This document shows, in pieces, positions 32,008 through 39,872 of a stretch of DNA of 64,000 nt (the stretch's first letter is position 1; every line of letters starts with the position of its first letter). The notes beneath the pieces were generated by a model. It saw nothing but the letters and a program-made list of their open reading frames with translations, ran no database searches and was not told where the DNA came from. This DNA comes from Candidatus Micrarchaeum acidiphilum ARMAN-2. Its GTDB lineage: Archaea; Micrarchaeota; Micrarchaeia; Micrarchaeales; Micrarchaeaceae. The stretch lies in NCBI GenBank assembly GCA_009387755.1, contig GG697240.1, positions 250,001 to 314,000 on the forward strand, given 5' to 3'. A program made the position numbers and the translations under genes.

Positions 32008-33600
32008 ATGGCTATGAGTAAAGAAGAGATAGAGGCCGCAAAAAAGAAGTTGGGTTTAGACAAGCCTAAAAAAGTCGAGGCGCTAGGATTATGTCAGGCC
32101 AATAATTGTTCTAAGCCTGCGACAAAGGCGTGCAAATATTGCAGGAGATTTTTCTGTGAAGTACATTCCAAGCCCAGACTGGCAATAAGCCCTAACTATA
32201 TATGGTCTATAGATAAGTCGGATGCAGAGAAATTTAATAAATACAATGAGGATTGGCAGGCTAAAGACGGGCATACGTGCTTAGAATACACTAAAGAGTG
32301 GAATGACAACCATGAAAAGAGTAAGGCAGAGGAATACAAGAAGATAAATAGTGCTTATGATTCTCTGTTTTCAAGACGCCAAAATAATACGCGTTACAAG
32401 CGTAACTATGGCAACCAATCAACCGAACGAAGCTACGCCAAGCATGCAGAATATGACAGGCACACTAGAAAGATCAACAAAGCATACCTGTCGTTTTTCT
32501 ATGATGAGCAGCTATTAAAGAAAGCACTCATATTCTCAATAATTATAACCATGTTAGATACTTTTCCTTTAGGACTAATAAGTATGGGAAGGCCCACTCC
32601 AAATATCGGCGTGCTTTTTGAATCAAAATTTGTAATAGATTTTGTTGTAATTTTCGTAATATTTGCAGTTTATCGAAAAGTTGCCGCGCGCCAGTTAAGC
32701 TACTGGACAGGAATGACAATCGGCATTATAAGCGCCGTTATTTTGCTTGATGTAATAAACTTTACACAAATTGTCAGCGTGCCTGATTTCATAGTAGTCC
32801 TTCTGGCACTTTTCATATTAAGCTATGCGGGCATTCTGGTTGGAAAAGGTTTGAATGGGCGCGCATACGGCAATAAAAGAAGGGCTATGGTTTATTTAGG
32901 TAAGGCGATCTTGATAGTTTTAGGCATAATAATATTGGCAGATTCTAGTTTACTGGCGTTAAACTTTATTAAAACTGGTGCGATTTTAGGTAGCAATGCA
33001 TACAATATTACGAATATTTTGCATAGTGGCGTAGGAGATTTAAACAATATAGAAAATTCGACGCGCTTAGCACCAATTAATAGTACCTGGGCAACAGCTT
33101 TCTTTCGCAACGTAAGCAAACGGCGGGGCGAAACATACAATTATTGCGCCAACCTTAGCGACTTTGCAAAAATACGATTCAATACCATGGTGCAGGATTA
33201 TGGAATAAGCCACTACGGCTATGCCGAAGATTTCAACAGGACATGGCCAAACGGTGTTAGGTATGGAGATGAAATTTATCAAGGATTTGGCGAAGAAGTT
33301 TTCTATCCTGTGGGCTATACGCCAAGTAATTATGTTCAATATATAATTGCAGCTGCACCATTGCATTGGCAGGAGCTTATTGACACGAACCTTACCGCTT
33401 ATGGCTATTATATCGGAAATGGGCCTGCATATGAAATCCTAGGCCCTAATGGCGGATATACAGAATGCCCAGTTACTGAGATACCGGGTCCGAACATAAA
33501 TATAAGCCAGTATTTTGCAGGATATGGTTGTTCCGTAGAAGTGGCTAATCTGACTTATTTTGTAATAGAACTTGCGCCATTCTGCCCACCGATTGGATAG
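32008..33600 (+). CDS. AN1-type zinc finger, membrane spans and extracellular CAP-like domain
   Basis: 530 residues from ATG 32008 (TTG 31984 and ATG 32014 are alternatives). An N-terminal AN1-like finger, CQANNCSKPATKACKYCRRF followed by CEVHS (about 28-53), is followed by a charged helix. Next come about four to five hydrophobic spans (about 165-320). The C-terminal part (about 380-530) has four cysteines and many sequons. Its stretches LSDFAKIRFNTMVQDYGISH, YQGFGEEVFYP and APLHWQELID resemble the CAP/SCP fold, with GEEV where CAP has GEN. Topology would put the zinc finger inside and the CAP-like domain outside. AT-rich like its neighbour at 33825. Function unknown. Confidence 0.68.
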   Translation: MAMSKEEIEAAKKKLGLDKPKKVEALGLCQANNCSKPATKACKYCRRFFCEVHSKPRLAISPNYIWSIDKSDAEKFNKYNEDWQAKDGHTCLEYTKEWNDNHEKSKAEEYKKINSAYDSLFSRRQNNTRYKRNYGNQSTERSYAKHAEYDRHTRKINKAYLSFFYDEQLLKKALIFSIIITMLDTFPLGLISMGRPTPNIGVLFESKFVIDFVVIFVIFAVYRKVAARQLSYWTGMTIGIISAVILLDVINFTQIVSVPDFIVVLLALFILSYAGILVGKGLNGRAYGNKRRAMVYLGKAILIVLGIIILADSSLLALNFIKTGAILGSNAYNITNILHSGVGDLNNIENSTRLAPINSTWATAFFRNVSKRRGETYNYCANLSDFAKIRFNTMVQDYGISHYGYAEDFNRTWPNGVRYGDEIYQGFGEEVFYPVGYTPSNYVQYIIAAAPLHWQELIDTNLTAYGYYIGNGPAYEILGPNGGYTECPVTEIPGPNINISQYFAGYGCSVEVANLTYFVIELAPFCPPIG

Positions 33601-33824
33601 AGGGCAAAGGAATTTAGTTATACATCTCACATTTCGATTTCTAATAGTAGTTTTAGGATAAGAATTACATTTTGCATCTATTAGCTGTATCGGCATTAGA
33701 GGCATATAAAAGAGCACAAAAGACCAAGTATAATAAGTCAATGTTGGCATATACAGAAACATATAAAAAGAAGGAAAGAAAGTTAAAATCTACAGTAAAA
33801 TAGTAAATAACTTGGGGTTAATAA

Positions 33825-35777
33825 ATGAAATCTAAGAAAAAACACTCTAAAAAACGCATAATTGCATATATCATAATAGCAATAGTAATTATTTTTGTGG
33901 TATCGACAATCTTAGGTTCGTTAATTCCTTATGTTAATGTAACTAATATTCAACTTATTGCGAATTTGACTTCAAGGAAAAACGTAACCGAATTAGAAGG
34001 ATTTACGCAAATAGCCAATAGCATAGAAAATTATACACTAAGTGTATCAAATCCCAATTATTACAATATGACATTAGAAAATTTTGAAGTAAAGACGGCA
34101 AACTTTAGTTTAGTGGGGGTAAGACCTAATTTACCAGTCGTAATTAAACCACAAACTACAGAGAATTTTACGCTGCTTATAAAGCTACCTAATTATACTT
34201 ATAATGGTACACTTTCCATTATAGAAAACTATAAAATTAACCACATTTATTACAAATATAATTCTTTTGAACAGTTAAATCTTACAAACAATGAGCTCTT
34301 AATAATAAAGGCAATGACGAATACGCCATCAAACGTATCAGTATTGACAAATTCGGAATACAATAATTTTACATTGAATAGACCTTATAGTGCGGCCTAT
34401 CACAAAAATATTAATTCAAATAGCGTATTGACCATAGATAATTTGAATGCCGGGTCATATTACATACTCATGTTTTCTAATTCTTCCAATTCTACTTTTA
34501 ACTTTGAAAGTTTTATGCCAAATGAATTTAAACTAATTAATGGAACATATGCAATGAATTTTAATTTAAATAATATCAGCAAAATAAATTTCACGTGCGC
34601 CTCAACAGATCCCTCGCAGATTTATCTTTCAAACAACAATAGGTCAGCCCTGCTAATTAACATTACAAAAGAGAATCTTTCGTCAATATGGTTGATTAAT
34701 CAGTATCTGAATAAGGGCAACTATACCATATCTGTAAAATCGAATGGTACTACTTTGGTTGCGTTCAATATAACACCTAGATTGGTTAACCCCTTTCATG
34801 ATATATTCCAGAATAAATCAAATGGAGCAGTGCCTACAGGAATAGCAAGCTATGGATTATATGATACCTTAAACAAATCCACAAGAACCTATCAGATAAG
34901 GACGAACGAAATCATTGGAATTGCAAATGTAAGTTCAATCAAAGCGTATAATGCCACGCCACCCTCAAATGTATCTAAATATGGTGCAAGCCTACAGCTC
35001 AATGTAGTAATGAATGGTTACAATAGTAATGGAAAAGAAATGACATATTGGTTACAGGACGTGGTTAGGTTTAATACAAGTGACAAAAACTTTTATATAC
35101 TCGATAATATTTGGAATTATTCGCTGCCTCAGGCGAACATGACAGAAGTATATGGAAATGGTAAATTAAGTACCTATACATTTAATTCCACTTACAAACA
35201 AAAATTATACGTTTTCTCCTTTCCAAAATACTATATGAATTATTCATTACCACTTTCAATAAAGCTCATTACAATTGCAAAAGGCAATAGAATATCCTTC
35301 GGCTACCAGATACTAAAGAATGATTATTGTAATTTTAATCAAAATAGTTTTACATGTAGAGATATGTACCTAAATGCTACGCCACAATCAGTTATATTCT
35401 ATGATAACGTTACAATACCAGATCTAAACAACTATTCTATTTTAGTAACGCCATATTATGAAACACCTGGCACAATAAATAGTAATGGTAATTACTATGA
35501 TGCTGAATTGATTTTTGGTGGAGAAGGCAATGGTGAAAACACCACGTTTTCCTCTATGAATGCAACATTGCAATTACTTTATAAAAGAAATGGGACATTA
35601 ACAATGTTTCCAACCTACTATACTTTTGGACGAGATACAGAAGAAGGCGTATATAATCTATATACGGCGGTTAAAAATGGAACAGGTTATGTTAATATTG
35701 GCAATTTAAATCCTTTAGACGATATAAAATCTGATTATAATTTAACATATTTGCAACATAATTATACATTAAGATAA
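33825..35777 (+). CDS. Large membrane-anchored surface protein with Ig-like domain
   Basis: 650 residues. A basic start (MKSKKKHSKKR) and one hydrophobic span (about 11-34) act as an uncleaved signal anchor, leaving about 615 residues outside. It is exceptionally rich in Asn, Ser, Thr and Tyr with dozens of N-x-S/T sequons, so heavily glycosylated if the cell has an oligosaccharyltransferase. Residues about 75-135 repeat the Ig-like pattern of the protein at 3968 (FSLVGVRPNLPVVI... PNYTYNGTLSI). The DNA is markedly AT-rich, suggesting transfer or relaxed selection. Probable cell-surface or S-layer-like role; no enzymatic motif seen. Confidence 0.7.
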   Translation: MKSKKKHSKKRIIAYIIIAIVIIFVVSTILGSLIPYVNVTNIQLIANLTSRKNVTELEGFTQIANSIENYTLSVSNPNYYNMTLENFEVKTANFSLVGVRPNLPVVIKPQTTENFTLLIKLPNYTYNGTLSIIENYKINHIYYKYNSFEQLNLTNNELLIIKAMTNTPSNVSVLTNSEYNNFTLNRPYSAAYHKNINSNSVLTIDNLNAGSYYILMFSNSSNSTFNFESFMPNEFKLINGTYAMNFNLNNISKINFTCASTDPSQIYLSNNNRSALLINITKENLSSIWLINQYLNKGNYTISVKSNGTTLVAFNITPRLVNPFHDIFQNKSNGAVPTGIASYGLYDTLNKSTRTYQIRTNEIIGIANVSSIKAYNATPPSNVSKYGASLQLNVVMNGYNSNGKEMTYWLQDVVRFNTSDKNFYILDNIWNYSLPQANMTEVYGNGKLSTYTFNSTYKQKLYVFSFPKYYMNYSLPLSIKLITIAKGNRISFGYQILKNDYCNFNQNSFTCRDMYLNATPQSVIFYDNVTIPDLNNYSILVTPYYETPGTINSNGNYYDAELIFGGEGNGENTTFSSMNATLQLLYKRNGTLTMFPTYYTFGRDTEEGVYNLYTAVKNGTGYVNIGNLNPLDDIKSDYNLTYLQHNYTLR

Positions 35778-35841
35778 CAGCTAATCTCTTATATATGTTA
35801 AAACTTTGATAGAATTCTGCCTTTAAAAGATGAGGAATTTA

Positions 35842-35867
35842 CCGACGACAAAATTGGCTGTCGTCGG
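35842..35867. other. 9-bp GC-rich hairpin downstream of the surface-protein gene
   Basis: CCGACGACA(8 nt)TGTCGTCGG, a perfect stem standing out in AT-rich DNA 65 bp after the stop. It could terminate the surface-protein transcript or form part of a small RNA. No T-tract follows. Confidence 0.45.
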
Positions 35868-35918
35868 AGAAAACAGGGGAACATTTGTGCTTCTTATATA
35901 TAACCCCATTTTCAAAAT

Positions 35919-35992
35919 GCTCCCATCGGGATTTGAACCCGAGTTTCGGCCTTGAGAGGGCCGCGTCCTTGACCGGACTAGACGACAGGAGC
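35919..35992 (-). tRNA. tRNA-Glu (CTC anticodon)
   Basis: 74 nt without encoded CCA. Acceptor GCTCCTG pairs with TGGGAGC (two G-U pairs), the D-arm contains AGTCCGGTCA, anticodon stem CGGCC/GGCCG closes loop CTCTCAA, and T-stem TCGGG/CCCGA closes TTCAAAT. Anticodon CTC reads GAG. No intron. It starts eight bases after the stop of the DUF460-like gene on the same strand. Confidence 0.93.
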
Positions 35993-35999
35993 GCATTTT

Positions 36000-36491
36000 T
36001 TAACGCCTGTTTGCCTTTATGCCGTTTATTGCCTCGTTCATTGAGTATTTCATGATCACCTTTGCTTTTATTGCTTCCTGCATGGCTGGGCCCATGCCCT
36101 TAGCCTTGCGCTCTGCCTGCTTTAGCTTGTTCGAGTGCATGTTGAAAGCCTTCAATGCGGCTATGCACGCATCCCTTTCATGCGGATTGCGCAGCCCAAA
36201 TTCCTTGGCCACGCGCTTCTTTGCCGAGATCGGTATGTTCCTGTTTGGATAGTATATCTGCGTGCTGAACGCCGATCCAACCTTCTTTATTACGCTGCTT
36301 TCCGTGTCTGCCTTGTCGCTCGCTATTATCACCGGAGTGCCGGAGCTTCTTATCGAAGCTACAAGCCACGCGATGCCGGCGTTGCGCCTGTGCGCGGCGC
36401 GGACCAGCCTTCCTGACAGGTCCAGGCATGCGAACGCTGCGGTCTTTCCCGTGTCTATGCCAACTATCGTATGCATTATATCATTTTTCAC
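36000..36491 (-). CDS. RNase H-fold protein, DUF460-like
   Basis: 163 residues. The start MHTIVGIDTGKTAAFACLDLSG is the first strand of an RNase H/RuvC-like fold with Asp in GIDTG. IIASDKAD and NPHERDACIAALKAF supply further acidic positions, matching the N-terminal domain of archaeal DUF460 (COG2433) proteins. Only that domain is present, so it is a short form. The ATG at 36491 overlaps the stop of the upstream thioredoxin-fold gene (ATGA), so translation is coupled. It may act on nucleic acid; not established. Confidence 0.72.
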   Translation of the reverse strand: MKNDIMHTIVGIDTGKTAAFACLDLSGRLVRAAHRRNAGIAWLVASIRSSGTPVIIASDKADTESSVIKKVGSAFSTQIYYPNRNIPISAKKRVAKEFGLRNPHERDACIAALKAFNMHSNKLKQAERKAKGMGPAMQEAIKAKVIMKYSMNEAINGIKANRR

Positions 36492-37546
36492 TTGCTTGTT
36501 GACGAATTTATGCTGCTGAGCGTGTAGTTTATTGCGGGGTTAAGCGTCTCCGGCAGCGCCAGGTATTTGCAGTCTACTATGAACTGCGGAGTCTGCGTGA
36601 CGTTGTAGTAGTTTGCAAGGACTGCCTGGTACTGCAGGGCCTGTCCCGCGCTTCCAAGGCACGTTGCGAACTGCGTCTGGTTCATATTGGCATCGGACAG
36701 CAGAGTCGCCATGGTCGAATTGCTTGGCGGATTGCCGTCGAAAACGTCGCCCAGGTACTTGACGAAACTCGGGAACGTGGGCTGCTGCGAGGCGCAGAAC
36801 AGGTAGTAGCCAAGCTGCTGCGTGCGCCTTACCCCATACTTTGGGTACTTCTCTACTGCATTGCCCGTGAATATGAACTTGTAGCTCATGTTTACTCTGC
36901 TTCCGTACTTATCGCTGGCATTTATGGCCGCCTGGAGCGCGGATATTGAACCTGGGGCATACGGGTCTATAATAGAATATATTGGTATTGGGGGCTTTGA
37001 GGCGCACAGGACTTTGTCCTTCATCGATATTGCGCCGAATGCTGTCACCCTGTTGCCGGTCACGTTAAGGGGCGGAATGGTCTGTATGGAGGACTGCAGA
37101 AGCGAGAGGTTATTTCCGTAAAGCAGCATGGAGAAGTTTGACTCCGAGTTTGTCAGCGGGTCAAGGTATGGAAATACGACAAGCCATTCGTTTGTCTTCG
37201 GAAGGTATGAAACCTCGGATTCATTGACATACGTGTAATACGGCAGAAGCGCTAGCGACGAGTTCAATGTCGAATATCCTGCCAGCACATTTTCTGCTGC
37301 CGAAAGGGCCTGGCTGGAATTGTGCGCCGGGACTATGCATGAGCCTGTGGCATTGATACCATAGCCGCAGACCTCGTAAGACCTGAACGTGGCTAGTGAA
37401 ACCGCCAGAGCCACCAGTATGAGCACCAGCGCTATCAGAGCTATGTGGAGATAGTCCAGTCCGCCCCTTTTTAGCGCAGACTTTACTATGAATACGGGCT
37501 CTCCGCCTTGCTTTTTCCGCGTTTCCACATTTTTCTTGCTTGCCAT
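36488..37546 (-). CDS. Membrane-anchored thioredoxin/DsbA-like protein without CxxC
   Basis: 352 residues. A basic N-terminus and one hydrophobic span (about 32-54) anchor a large extracellular domain rich in N-x-S/T sequons. The C-terminal half resembles a DsbA-like thioredoxin fold: a first strand IPIYSIIDPYAPGSI, a helical insert, and the cis-Pro loop QTPQFIVDCKYL. Where the CxxC should be it reads DPYAPGS, so classical disulfide oxidase activity is unlikely. Other cysteines (LFCAS, FATCLG, VDCKY) may form structural disulfides. Its stop overlaps the start of the DUF460-like gene. Confidence 0.7.
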   Translation of the reverse strand: MASKKNVETRKKQGGEPVFIVKSALKRGGLDYLHIALIALVLILVALAVSLATFRSYEVCGYGINATGSCIVPAHNSSQALSAAENVLAGYSTLNSSLALLPYYTYVNESEVSYLPKTNEWLVVFPYLDPLTNSESNFSMLLYGNNLSLLQSSIQTIPPLNVTGNRVTAFGAISMKDKVLCASKPPIPIYSIIDPYAPGSISALQAAINASDKYGSRVNMSYKFIFTGNAVEKYPKYGVRRTQQLGYYLFCASQQPTFPSFVKYLGDVFDGNPPSNSTMATLLSDANMNQTQFATCLGSAGQALQYQAVLANYYNVTQTPQFIVDCKYLALPETLNPAINYTLSSINSSTSK

Positions 37547-37562
37547 ACAATCACTATTGATA

Positions 37563-37658
37563 CGGGCCCGGCGGGACTTTCATGCGCTTTTGCGCATTTT
37601 GAACCCGCGACCATCACCTTAGGAGGATGCTGCTCTGTCCAAGCTGAGCTACGGGCCC
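37563..37658 (-). tRNA. tRNA-Arg (CCT anticodon) with intron in the T-loop
   Basis: Acceptor GGGCCCG/CGGGCCC with discriminator G, D-arm GCTC/GAGC, anticodon loop CTCCTAA (anticodon CCT, reads AGG) and T-stem GCGGG/CCCGC. Between the T-stem strands lie 28 bases (76-103 in the 37.5-kb block) instead of seven. The surplus of 21 is an intron that itself folds as ATGCGC-AAAA-GCGCAT. The mature tRNA would be 75 nt. The terminal pair of the anticodon stem is a G-A mismatch. No CCA is encoded. Confidence 0.88.
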
Positions 37659-37823
37659 GCATTACATAGAGGATTTACCAACCATAATTATAAAACTTTA
37701 TTTGAAATGCTTAGATTTGCCTGATGCAACTGCGGCACAAGGTTTACAATGTTCTGGATTGGCATAAATTCTTGCCTCAGAAAAGTATTTATATATTAAA
37801 AGAGGGAAGTGTTAGGCGGTTTT

Positions 37824-38345
37824 ATGCCGGATGACAATAAGCGCAACTTCAACAAGATCAACATAAATCTTGACGATCCGAATATGCTTGGAAAATTATT
37901 TGATGAATTGCTCAAAAACGCTGATTTTAGCGGGCGAGTGCCTTCAGAGCCGCTTGTGCTCGGACTCAACATCACGATAAACAGGCAGCAGTTGAGCGGC
38001 GACGCGTCTGCCAAGGAGGCAGGCTTCGAGGCTCCGGAAGAGGGCGAACCGGGTCACGGGCCGAACAACGACCTGCTGTTCGACATAATAGACAGGGAGG
38101 GCGAGATAGACGTGATAGCGCAGATGCCCAGGGCCCAGAAGGACAAGATAAGGGTTTTCCTTGAGGGACGCAGGCTTTCCGTCTACGCGGACGGAAAGGA
38201 CGGACTCTTCAGGAAGGAGATAGACCTGCCGCACCCTTCCGCAAGCAGGAAATCGTTCGCGACACTGCTGAACGACGTGCTGGAAATAAGGCTGATAAAG
38301 ACAAAGCGCGACCTGAAGGGAAGGATGGAGATAGGCCTTCTATGA
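37824..38345 (+). CDS. Hsp20/CS-like small heat-shock-type protein
   Basis: 173 residues from ATG 37824 (frame open from 37809); a TATA-like TATTTATATATT at about 37785-37796 supports this start. After an N-terminal region with a helical segment (DDPNMLGKLFDELLKNADF) and an acidic linker, the C-terminal domain (about 88-170) is a compact beta domain. It reads EGEIDVIAQMPRAQKDKIRVFLEGRRLSVYADGKDGLFRKEIDLP, the alpha-crystallin/GvpH-like pattern. It probably acts as a chaperone-like factor. The 42-residue basic-protein gene follows after 19 bp. Confidence 0.72.
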   Translation: MPDDNKRNFNKININLDDPNMLGKLFDELLKNADFSGRVPSEPLVLGLNITINRQQLSGDASAKEAGFEAPEEGEPGHGPNNDLLFDIIDREGEIDVIAQMPRAQKDKIRVFLEGRRLSVYADGKDGLFRKEIDLPHPSASRKSFATLLNDVLEIRLIKTKRDLKGRMEIGLL

Positions 38346-38364
38346 CATTTACAAGTTGATTTAT

Positions 38365-38493
38365 ATGCAAAAGAAAGTTTCTAAATCTAACAGGAAGCTG
38401 GGAAACGAGTACAGGAAAAAGCAGAAGCTGAAAAAGATAAGGAAAGTGCACAGGAAAAGGCTTAAGAAGGCGACCAAGTCGCGCCGCCGCTGA
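38365..38493 (+). CDS. Very basic 42-residue protein
   Basis: MQKKVSKSNRKLGNEYRKKQ and on to a terminal KSRRR; more than half of the residues are Lys or Arg, with a predicted amphipathic helix and no hydrophobic core. It starts 19 bp after the Hsp20-like stop and ends one base before the convergent gene at 38494, so it fills the gap exactly. The composition resembles small ribosomal or nucleoid proteins such as L41e-like peptides, without a definite match. A TATA-like TTGATTTATATG overlaps its start. Confidence 0.55.
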   Translation: MQKKVSKSNRKLGNEYRKKQKLKKIRKVHRKRLKKATKSRRR

Positions 38494-39108
38494 CTACTTG
38501 AGATCCACATACATGTGGTCGTTGAACTCGTAGGCCGTGGAGTCCTCGTCAAGCTTCAGGAACGCATTTAGCTCGTCTTCGGAGTTGAACGCCTTTGCGC
38601 CATCCTCAAGATCAAGCACGTGTATCTTTTCCGCGAATTTGAAGTATACCAGGATCTTTTTGGACTCGCCCCTGAAGTTCATGAACACCTTTGCGGTTGG
38701 ATTGCCCAGGGCTATCAGCAGGCTGCACAGCAGTATGTTCTTGTCTATCGCGTCTCCTGCCATGAAGCCTAGTGTTTCTTCAGGATTTATCCAGAACTGT
38801 ATGGGCAGGGACACCTCGTCTATTTCGTCCTTTACGAATTCGAAGGCTATCATCGCAGCCTCGTGAAAGTCCTCATCGTAGTTGTAGTTCTCGAAATTAG
38901 ACTTTATTTCCTGCGCTTTCTGCACTATCTTCTCGTTTCTGGGTTTTATCAGGGTAGGCAGCTCGGCCACTGATATGCTTTCATGCTCTTCTATGTAGTC
39001 GCGGTACCTGAATATTATCGCCAGGTACAGCTTGCTGAGCCTTGTAAGATGCTCTATCTCGGCAGCCTTGTCCCCTTCAGATTCGCTATAGTCCGTCTCC
39101 GCGGCCAT
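38494..39108 (-). CDS. Transglutaminase-like fold protein lacking the catalytic Cys
   Basis: 204 residues from ATG 39108. The first 90 residues are helical and charged. From about residue 105 the pattern FWINPEETLGFMAGDAIDKNILLCSLLIALG, then TAKVFMNF and KIHVLDLED, follows the transglutaminase-like core 'P.E.L....GDC.D...L..SLL.ALG'. The catalytic Cys is replaced by Ala (GDAID). It would therefore be a structural or binding version of the fold. Convergent with the basic-protein gene and divergent from fibrillarin. The assignment rests on motif pattern only. Confidence 0.5.
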   Translation of the reverse strand: MAAETDYSESEGDKAAEIEHLTRLSKLYLAIIFRYRDYIEEHESISVAELPTLIKPRNEKIVQKAQEIKSNFENYNYDEDFHEAAMIAFEFVKDEIDEVSLPIQFWINPEETLGFMAGDAIDKNILLCSLLIALGNPTAKVFMNFRGESKKILVYFKFAEKIHVLDLEDGAKAFNSEDELNAFLKLDEDSTAYEFNDHMYVDLK

Positions 39109-39192
39109 TGCCCTCCATAGATAAAACAACGCTATATTATATAAAGTCTGCATTTTTAATTAATAGACAGCATTGAAACTGCCGGTGGTATA

Positions 39193-39861
39193 TTGCCTGA
39201 CATCAAATTCGAGAAACTGTGGGACGGGGTTTACAGGATTGACGGCAGGCTTGCAACTGAGAACATAGCGCGCGGGGAAAGGGTATACGGAGAGGAGCTG
39301 GTGGACTACAACGGCAGCGAGTACAGGCTTTGGAACCCGTACAGGAGCAAGCTGGCGGCCGCAATAGTAAATGGCCTTAAGACGCTGAATATCAAGCGCG
39401 GGTCTGACGTCCTTTACGTGGGCGCGGCTACCGGAACCACGGCAAGCCATGTGAGCGACATGGTGGGCGAAGATGGGACAGTTTACTGCATAGAGCTTTC
39501 TGAGCGCAACATGAGGCAGCTCGTGAAGGTGTGCGAAAAGAGGCCCAACATGCTGCCGATACTTGGGGATGCCAGGTATCCAGAAAAGTACTCGGACGTT
39601 GTGGAGGGGTGCGACGTCCTCTACCAGGACGTATCTGCAAGGGAGCAGGCGCACATACTCAACCAGAACGAGAGATTCCTGAAGGCCGGGGGAACTGCCT
39701 ATTTTGTGATAAAATCACAAAGCGTAGACGTTGGAAGGAGCCCCGGAGAGGTGTTTAAGCAAGAATTAAATAATGTTAATAAAGATTTAAGACTTGTAGA
39801 AAAGGTAGGGATAGAACCTTTTGACAGGTTGCACATGTTTAGCGTATTTGTAAAGGATTGA
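39193..39861 (+). CDS. flpA: Fibrillarin-like rRNA/tRNA 2'-O-methyltransferase
   Basis: 222 residues from a TTG at 39193. WNPYRSKLAAAIVNGL, the SAM-binding LYVGAATGTTASHVSDMVG, VYCIELSERNMRQLV, and GGTAYFVIKSQSVDV with the catalytic Lys are all fibrillarin signatures. It methylates 2'-OH positions guided by C/D-box RNAs, in a complex with Nop5 and L7Ae. Nop5 in this window (48205) lacks the domain that normally holds fibrillarin. It overlaps the next gene's frame only slightly and is likely co-transcribed with it. Confidence 0.95.
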   Translation: MPDIKFEKLWDGVYRIDGRLATENIARGERVYGEELVDYNGSEYRLWNPYRSKLAAAIVNGLKTLNIKRGSDVLYVGAATGTTASHVSDMVGEDGTVYCIELSERNMRQLVKVCEKRPNMLPILGDARYPEKYSDVVEGCDVLYQDVSAREQAHILNQNERFLKAGGTAYFVIKSQSVDVGRSPGEVFKQELNNVNKDLRLVEKVGIEPFDRLHMFSVFVKD

Positions 39862-39872
39862 GGTTGTGTGAA

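Noticed and set aside
33672..33803. 43-codon plus-strand frame (TTG start) ending in a Lys-rich stretch
   Set aside because: Possible small gene or decayed gene end, but there is no promoter, family match or coupling to support it.
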